Source of the DNA: an uncultured Ruminococcus sp.
Lineage (GTDB): Bacteria > Bacillota_A > Clostridia > Oscillospirales > Ruminococcaceae
Reading direction: 5' to 3'
Length of the DNA: 9,972 nucleotides
NCBI GenBank assembly: GCA_937880065.1
Contig: CALFMA010000404.1
Location: 1-9,972, forward strand
In this document: positions 6,311-9,972 of the stretch, piece by piece
How the letters are laid out: each line of letters begins with the position of its first letter
Position numbering within the stretch: position 1 is the first letter of the stretch
Program-made: the position numbers and the translations under genes
The notes under the pieces: model-generated
Told to the model about the DNA's origin: nothing
What the model saw: only the letters and a program-made list of their open reading frames with translations
Databases searched by the model: none

Positions 6311-7492
6311 ATGAACATTTTAGTCATAGGAAACGGTTTTGACTTAGCTCATGGATTGCCAACAAAGTATGGAGATTTTTTAGATTTTGTTCATGCATTC
6401 AAAATGTATCAGAAGTATTTGGATTTTTTTAATGATAGCGACGAAAAGCAACATGCTAAGAAGCAATCTTGGTTGAATTATTTTAAAGAGATTGATGAAA
6501 ACAAGAATGAACTGGTCAATGAGATAACACAACTCATCAATGATAATTCCTGGGTTAAGTATTTTCTGGAGTTGTGGCATAGAAAACAGGTTTTGTCCAA
6601 AGAAAAAGGATGGATAGATTTTGAGTGTGAAATATCTAAGATAATTCAAGAGCTTGATGAAGCATACACTTATAAAGAAGAAAAGGTTAGAAATGGCGAA
6701 AAACCAGTGTTTTCGGAAGGGTGTCGTCATCTTTGGAGTAATATATATAGTATAGTTAGGTATGTAGCCAAAGCTTCACCCGATAATACGGATACTAGAA
6801 AGGAATGTTATACAAGCGACTTTACCCTTGATGACATGAATTGTATTAAAAAGAGTTTGATCTATGATCTAGACCGACTTACAAGATTACTTGAAATTTA
6901 TTTGAGCGATTATATCTCATATGAAAAAAGCGAACCACTGGACATTATAAAGAATTTGAGTATCGACAGGGTGTTGAGTTTCAATTATACTGATACATAT
7001 CAAAGATTGTACGCAAATAGTCCAGAATCTAAAGTTCAGTATTGTTTCATTCATGGTAAAGCCAAGATTGGCTGCAATACTGATGATTGTGACTTGGTTC
7101 TTGGAATTGATGAATATTTGCCAGAACAACTGAAAGATTCAAACAACAGATTCGTAGAGTTCAAAAAATTCTATCAAAGGATATATAAAATGACCTCAAG
7201 TCAATATATCAACTGGGCAGAAGAGAGGGCGGAATTTATTAAACGAATGCCAAAAGCATCGAATCCTCCAGAACTCAACATATATATTTACGGACATTCT
7301 CTTGATGTTACCGACAAGGATGTGCTGAAAAAACTGATTTTGACAGAGGGCGCACAAACAATAATCTTTTATCACAGCAAAGAAGCTTTAGGAAGTCAAA
7401 TTGCAAATTTAGTTAAGGTGATTGGTGAGGAGGAACTAATTAAGAGAACAGGCGGAAACAAACGTACAATAAGATTTCGACCGGCTTTTTAG
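6311..7492 (+). CDS. abiH: AbiH-family abortive phage infection protein
   Basis: This 393-residue soluble protein begins with the family's hallmark, NILVIGNGFDLAHGLPTKY followed by DFLDF (residues 2-26). Other conserved-looking blocks are VLSFNYTDTY (Asn225), YCFIHGKA (His248), LVLGIDE (262-268) and IYIYGHSLDVTDKDVL (325-339). AbiH was named from a lactococcal plasmid abortive-infection gene; how it stops phage is not established to my knowledge. The blocks GNG, FNYT, HG and GHSxxxxxD recall the GAG, TNYD, HG and GYSxxD series of SIR2-like NAD-binding defence proteins, so an NAD-related activity is possible (inference). The gene has its own promoter, a strong SD (AGGAGG, 6299-6304, 6 nt from ATG) and its own terminator. 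Base composition is visibly lower in GC: hand-counted 60-base lines give about 25-40% against 43-50% in neighbouring genes. It is probably acquired cargo inserted among transfer genes. Confidence 0.92.
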   Translation: MNILVIGNGFDLAHGLPTKYGDFLDFVHAFKMYQKYLDFFNDSDEKQHAKKQSWLNYFKEIDENKNELVNEITQLINDNSWVKYFLELWHRKQVLSKEKGWIDFECEISKIIQELDEAYTYKEEKVRNGEKPVFSEGCRHLWSNIYSIVRYVAKASPDNTDTRKECYTSDFTLDDMNCIKKSLIYDLDRLTRLLEIYLSDYISYEKSEPLDIIKNLSIDRVLSFNYTDTYQRLYANSPESKVQYCFIHGKAKIGCNTDDCDLVLGIDEYLPEQLKDSNNRFVEFKKFYQRIYKMTSSQYINWAEERAEFIKRMPKASNPPELNIYIYGHSLDVTDKDVLKKLILTEGAQTIIFYHSKEALGSQIANLVKVIGEEELIKRTGGNKRTIRFRPAF

Positions 7493-7531
7493 AATAACGG
7501 AATCATTCTATGAAATCTATGCTTTTTACAT

Positions 7532-7560
7532 AAGAGTCTCTCAATTGAGAGGCTCTTTTT
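7532..7560 (+). terminator. Rho-independent terminator after the AbiH-family gene
   Basis: An 11-bp stem pairs AAGAGTCTCTC (7532-7542) with GAGAGGCTCTT (7547-7557), with one T-G wobble and the loop AATT. It ends in a five-T run (7556-7560). It is the strongest 3' signal near the gene and closes the defence cassette. It stands only 14 nt before the Shine-Dalgarno of the TOPRIM gene. Confidence 0.85.
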
Positions 7561-7587
7561 CTATCCCCACAAAAAGGAGTTGATCAG

Positions 7588-8991
7588 ATGCCATATACCC
7601 CCTACACCGACGAGCAGAAACAGCTCGCCAACAGCGTAGATCTGCCCACATTCTTACGAATGCGAGGTGAGAAATTAGTCCCCGTGGGCAGAGAATTCAA
7701 GCTTGTCTATCACGACGGATACGGCAAGCACGACAGCATTACCATCAGTGGTTCACAGTGGTATGACCATAAGAACCAGATTGGCGGCGGCCCGATTAAA
7801 TTCATGCGTGAGCATTACGGGATGAACTTTCAGGAGGCAATGCAGGCTTTGCTCGGTCACTCAGCTCTGCCCCTTACCCATGAGGTTCAGCCTGTTATGG
7901 CAAAAGAGAAAAAGGAGTTCAGACTCCCCGAAGCCAACGACAATATGCACCGTGTCTATGCCTATCTCATCAAGCAGAGGTTCATTGCACCGGAGGTCAT
8001 TACCCATTTTGCAAAGAAGAAACTGCTCTACGAGGACAAAAAACACCACAATGCCGTGTTCGTGGGTGCGGACGGCAATGGAGTCCCAAGGCAGGCTCAC
8101 AAACGATCCACAACCACATTCGGAAACAGCTTCCGTCAGACCATCGAAGGCTCAGACACCAAGTACAGCTTTGCCCATTTTGGCAAGAATAATATGCTGT
8201 TTGTTTTTGAAGCACCAATAGATATGCTGTCCTTTATTATGCTGTACCCCAAGAACTGGCAGGACAGCTCATATATCGCCATGAATGGTGTGTACGAAAG
8301 TGCTGTGCTGACTGCACTGGAAGAACATCCGAATCTGAAGCAAATCATCATTTGCACAGATAACGACGAAGGAGGCATTGACTCAGCCGACAGGCTCGCA
8401 GATATCCTGTCAGAACGTGGATATGATACGTTGTCACGGTATCCACCCAACAATAAAGATTGGAATGAGGACTTGAAGGAACTGCACGGTGTGCCGTTTT
8501 TGCCTGCTGTTCCACACAGAAGATTGGAGGAATATGAAAGACAGGCAGAAAGCCTGCAGTATTACCCTTGCAGAATCGAAAAGCTGCGGTCACAGCTCAA
8601 TGCCGCATTTCAAAATGGACAATATAGGTATCTCGCCGAGTATGCTCTTGCAGGCTCGGTTTTCTTTTCGCAAAAAACGGCCTCCAACCAAGACTGCGAT
8701 CGGGCTTTCTCACTCTCCAAGCAGAGGTTGGGGATGTTATACCACCCCTACCGTGACCGCTGTCGAAGCACTGTACTTTACAGAGATTTGAGCGCAAAAA
8801 TCGCAGATGTGATGCAGGATTTGAAAAACTATGCAAGGACGGAGGAACAGACAAGAATCACAGCAGATAAGCTGTATGACCTTGCAGATTGTGCACTGCG
8901 AGTATCTGTGGATGAAGCACTGAGGAATCAGGAACAGTCACAGGAAGAAGAAATCGAATCCGAACCGGATTTTGAATTGCAATTGGAATAG
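7588..8991 (+). CDS. TOPRIM-domain (DUF3991-type) primase-like protein of a conjugative element
   Basis: The 467-residue product starts at ATG 7588 with AGGAG at 7575-7579. Residues ~10-90 have the outline of a DnaG/CHC2 zinc-binding domain (DLPTFLRMRG, SQWYDHKNQIGGGPIKF, NFQEAMQALLG) but contain no cysteine; the first Cys is residue 256. Residues ~120-200 would be the DUF3991-like linker domain. The TOPRIM core follows: motif 1 Glu208 in LFVFEAPIDMLS, then the DxD pair Asp258/Asp260 in IIICTDNDEGG, which bind metal in primases and topoisomerases, and DWNEDL at 291-296. The C-terminal third (~310-467) is charged and probably helical, with an acidic tail. Proteins of this kind are common in Firmicutes integrative elements near relaxase and VirD4 genes and are presumed to process or prime transferred DNA. 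Activity on DNA is inferred from the fold. It sits between the AbiH cassette and the coupling protein. Confidence 0.88.
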   Translation: MPYTPYTDEQKQLANSVDLPTFLRMRGEKLVPVGREFKLVYHDGYGKHDSITISGSQWYDHKNQIGGGPIKFMREHYGMNFQEAMQALLGHSALPLTHEVQPVMAKEKKEFRLPEANDNMHRVYAYLIKQRFIAPEVITHFAKKKLLYEDKKHHNAVFVGADGNGVPRQAHKRSTTTFGNSFRQTIEGSDTKYSFAHFGKNNMLFVFEAPIDMLSFIMLYPKNWQDSSYIAMNGVYESAVLTALEEHPNLKQIIICTDNDEGGIDSADRLADILSERGYDTLSRYPPNNKDWNEDLKELHGVPFLPAVPHRRLEEYERQAESLQYYPCRIEKLRSQLNAAFQNGQYRYLAEYALAGSVFFSQKTASNQDCDRAFSLSKQRLGMLYHPYRDRCRSTVLYRDLSAKIADVMQDLKNYARTEEQTRITADKLYDLADCALRVSVDEALRNQEQSQEEEIESEPDFELQLE

Positions 8992-9014
8992 CGGCTGTGT
9001 CATAGCGCAATACC

Positions 9015-9043
9015 TTGAAGGATTAACATGAAGAAGATATAGT
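9015..9043 (+). promoter_or_regulatory. Probable sigma-A promoter upstream of the coupling-protein gene
   Basis: TTGAAG (9015-9020) and TATAGT (9038-9043) are separated by exactly 17 nt: four of six and five of six matches to the consensus boxes. Transcription would start near 9050, about 35 nt before the proposed TTG start. The -10 box lies inside an inverted repeat, which could make it controllable. Called by eye; the gene may also be reached by read-through. Confidence 0.5.
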
Positions 9044-9050
9044 TATCTTC
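9033..9050 (+). repeat. Inverted repeat overlapping the -10 box
   Basis: GAAGATA (9033-9039) and TATCTTC (9044-9050) form a perfect 7-bp dyad around the 4-nt centre TAGT. There is no T-run after it, so it is not a terminator. Its position across the -10 box of the proposed promoter suits an operator, or it may be a chance AT-rich hairpin. Confidence 0.5.
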
Positions 9051-9070
9051 AGAAAGAAGAATAATATATG

Positions 9071-9075
9071 GGAGG
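9071..9075 (+). promoter_or_regulatory. Shine-Dalgarno that points to a TTG start for the coupling protein
   Basis: GGAGG is followed 10 nt later by an in-frame TTG (9086). The other in-frame starts fit less well: ATG 9068 lies before this site and has only a weak purine tract upstream, and ATG 9101 is 25 nt away. Confidence 0.5.
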
Positions 9076-9085
9076 AAGTGAGAAT

Positions 9086-9972
9086 TTGGATGAAAGACAA
9101 ATGGTGACAATCGGAATTATGATAGCGTTCCTTGCCTTGTTTTTGGTTCTTGTGAATGTCCTGGACAATAAGAGCATTAACGGAATCAAGGCAAAACAGG
9201 TTGGTGACGGTCAGCACGGCACAGCGAGATGGGCAACGAAACAGGAAATCCGTCGCTCTTTTTCCTCTCTGCCATTCGCCCCTTCAGAGTGGAGGCAAGG
9301 AAAGAACCTGCCAAACCTCGAAGGAACCGTAGTCGCCTGCAGAGGAACGACGAACACAACAGCACTAATTGACACAGGAGATGTCCACACATTGATGGTC
9401 GGTGCAGCGGGCGTGGGAAAGACAGCGTATTTTCTGTATCCGAATATCGAATTTGCCTGTGCTTCGGGGATGAGCTTCTTGTCAACGGACACGAAGGGCG
9501 ACGTAGCTCGAAACTACGGTGAAATCGCAAGCAAGTATTACGGCTACCATGTTTCTGTGCTTGACCTGCGTAATCCGACCAGATCGGATGAAAACAACAT
9601 CCTTCACATGGTAAACAAGTATATGGACGAATACCTTGAGGACAGGACAAACCTTTCCGCAAAGGCAAAGGCAGAAAAGTATGCGAAAATCACAGCGAAA
9701 ACAATCATCAACATCGGCAGCAGCGACGGAAACTATGGTCAGAACAGCTTCTTTTACGATGCAGCAGAGGGACTCCTCTCCTCCACCATACTGCTTGTAG
9801 CAGAGTTCGGTGACAAGAATGAAAGGCATATCGTTACTGTGTTCAAGCTTATTCAGGACTTGATTGCAAAGAAGCCAGCCAAGACCAGTAAGGATAAAAC
9901 GCAGATGTATTTTGCGGAATTAATGGAAATGCTTCCCTCGGAACACAAAGCAAAATGGCTTGCAGGTGCGGC
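9086..9972 (+). CDS. virD4: VirD4/TraG-type IV coupling protein, N-terminal part (3' end outside window)
   Basis: This is the inner-membrane ATPase that brings relaxase-bound DNA to the type IV secretion channel. The frame is open to the right edge, giving 295 codons plus two bases. From the proposed TTG start, residues ~7-26 form one membrane segment (VTIGIMIAFLALFLVLVNVL). GDGQHGTARWATKQEI (~41-55) follows, the usual pre-ATPase element of TraG proteins. Walker A is VGAAGVGKT (105-113), and STDTKGD (133-139) is the typical strand and Asp-Lys-Gly after it. Walker B and the all-alpha domain would lie beyond the window. Only one N-terminal TM is seen, where many VirD4 proteins have two. The sequence resembles the CD1115-like VirD4 group of Firmicutes elements, from memory. 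The start is uncertain (9068, 9086 or 9101). The family call is firm. Confidence 0.9.
   Translation, partial: MDERQMVTIGIMIAFLALFLVLVNVLDNKSINGIKAKQVGDGQHGTARWATKQEIRRSFSSLPFAPSEWRQGKNLPNLEGTVVACRGTTNTTALIDTGDVHTLMVGAAGVGKTAYFLYPNIEFACASGMSFLSTDTKGDVARNYGEIASKYYGYHVSVLDLRNPTRSDENNILHMVNKYMDEYLEDRTNLSAKAKAEKYAKITAKTIINIGSSDGNYGQNSFFYDAAEGLLSSTILLVAEFGDKNERHIVTVFKLIQDLIAKKPAKTSKDKTQMYFAELMEMLPSEHKAKWLAGA

Noticed and set aside
7493..7531. A promoter for the TOPRIM gene in the gap after the AbiH-family gene
   Set aside because: AT-rich hexamers such as TATGAA and TACATA occur, but none pairs with a -35-like box at proper spacing, and the terminator lies downstream.
8348..8854. Overlapping open frames on both strands within the TOPRIM gene
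   Set aside because: They are short, without SD or motifs, and lie inside a gene with clear TOPRIM motifs and continuous coding character.
9028..9042. Mini-ORF ATG AAG AAG ATA TAG before the coupling-protein gene
   Set aside because: Only four codons, no SD, and it overlaps the proposed -10 box, so it would probably not be transcribed from that promoter.

Overview
This window reads as part of an integrative conjugative element, or a similar transfer region, in a low-to-mid GC Gram-positive gut bacterium. A Ruminococcus or other Oscillospiraceae host is most likely. The supporting signs are strong AGGAGG-type ribosome binding sites, sigma-A-like promoters, Thr-rich linkers of the kind common in ruminococcal secreted proteins, a class B sortase beside a giant Cna-B/SpaA-type surface protein, and a TOPRIM protein followed by a VirD4/TraG coupling protein. 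Every confident gene is on the + strand. The host assignment is inference from style, not from a marker gene.

Layout. (1) Positions 1-614 hold the 3' end of a secreted protein: a Thr-rich linker followed by a transglutaminase-like (papain-fold) domain. A rho-independent terminator (625-654) follows. (2) Positions 685-5007 encode a 1440-residue surface protein with a signal peptide, an NlpC/P60-type cysteine peptidase head, about eleven Cna-B/SpaA-like Ig domains, and a C-terminal membrane anchor with an odd sorting motif. Its likely partner, a class B sortase with a Ser/Thr-rich stalk, starts 3 nt after its stop codon (5011-5877). It is followed, with an 8-nt overlap, by a 113-residue two-TM membrane protein with VirB2-like topology (5870-6211). 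(3) Positions 6215-7560 form a self-contained, AT-rich cassette: a hairpin, a near-consensus extended -10 promoter, an AbiH-family phage-defence gene and a strong terminator. (4) Positions 7588-8991 encode a TOPRIM-domain (DUF3991-type) primase-like protein. A short promoter-bearing gap follows, then the first 295 codons of a VirD4/TraG coupling ATPase that runs off the right edge.

How the parts fit. The surface protein, sortase and small membrane protein look like the cell-envelope and contact side of the conjugation apparatus. The TOPRIM protein and VirD4 belong to the DNA-processing and substrate-delivery side. The AbiH cassette is cargo placed between them with its own expression signals, so it could protect the host whether or not transfer is active. 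No gap between genes exceeds 100 bases. No tRNA, rRNA, CRISPR array, IS element, integrase, relaxase or attachment site was seen.
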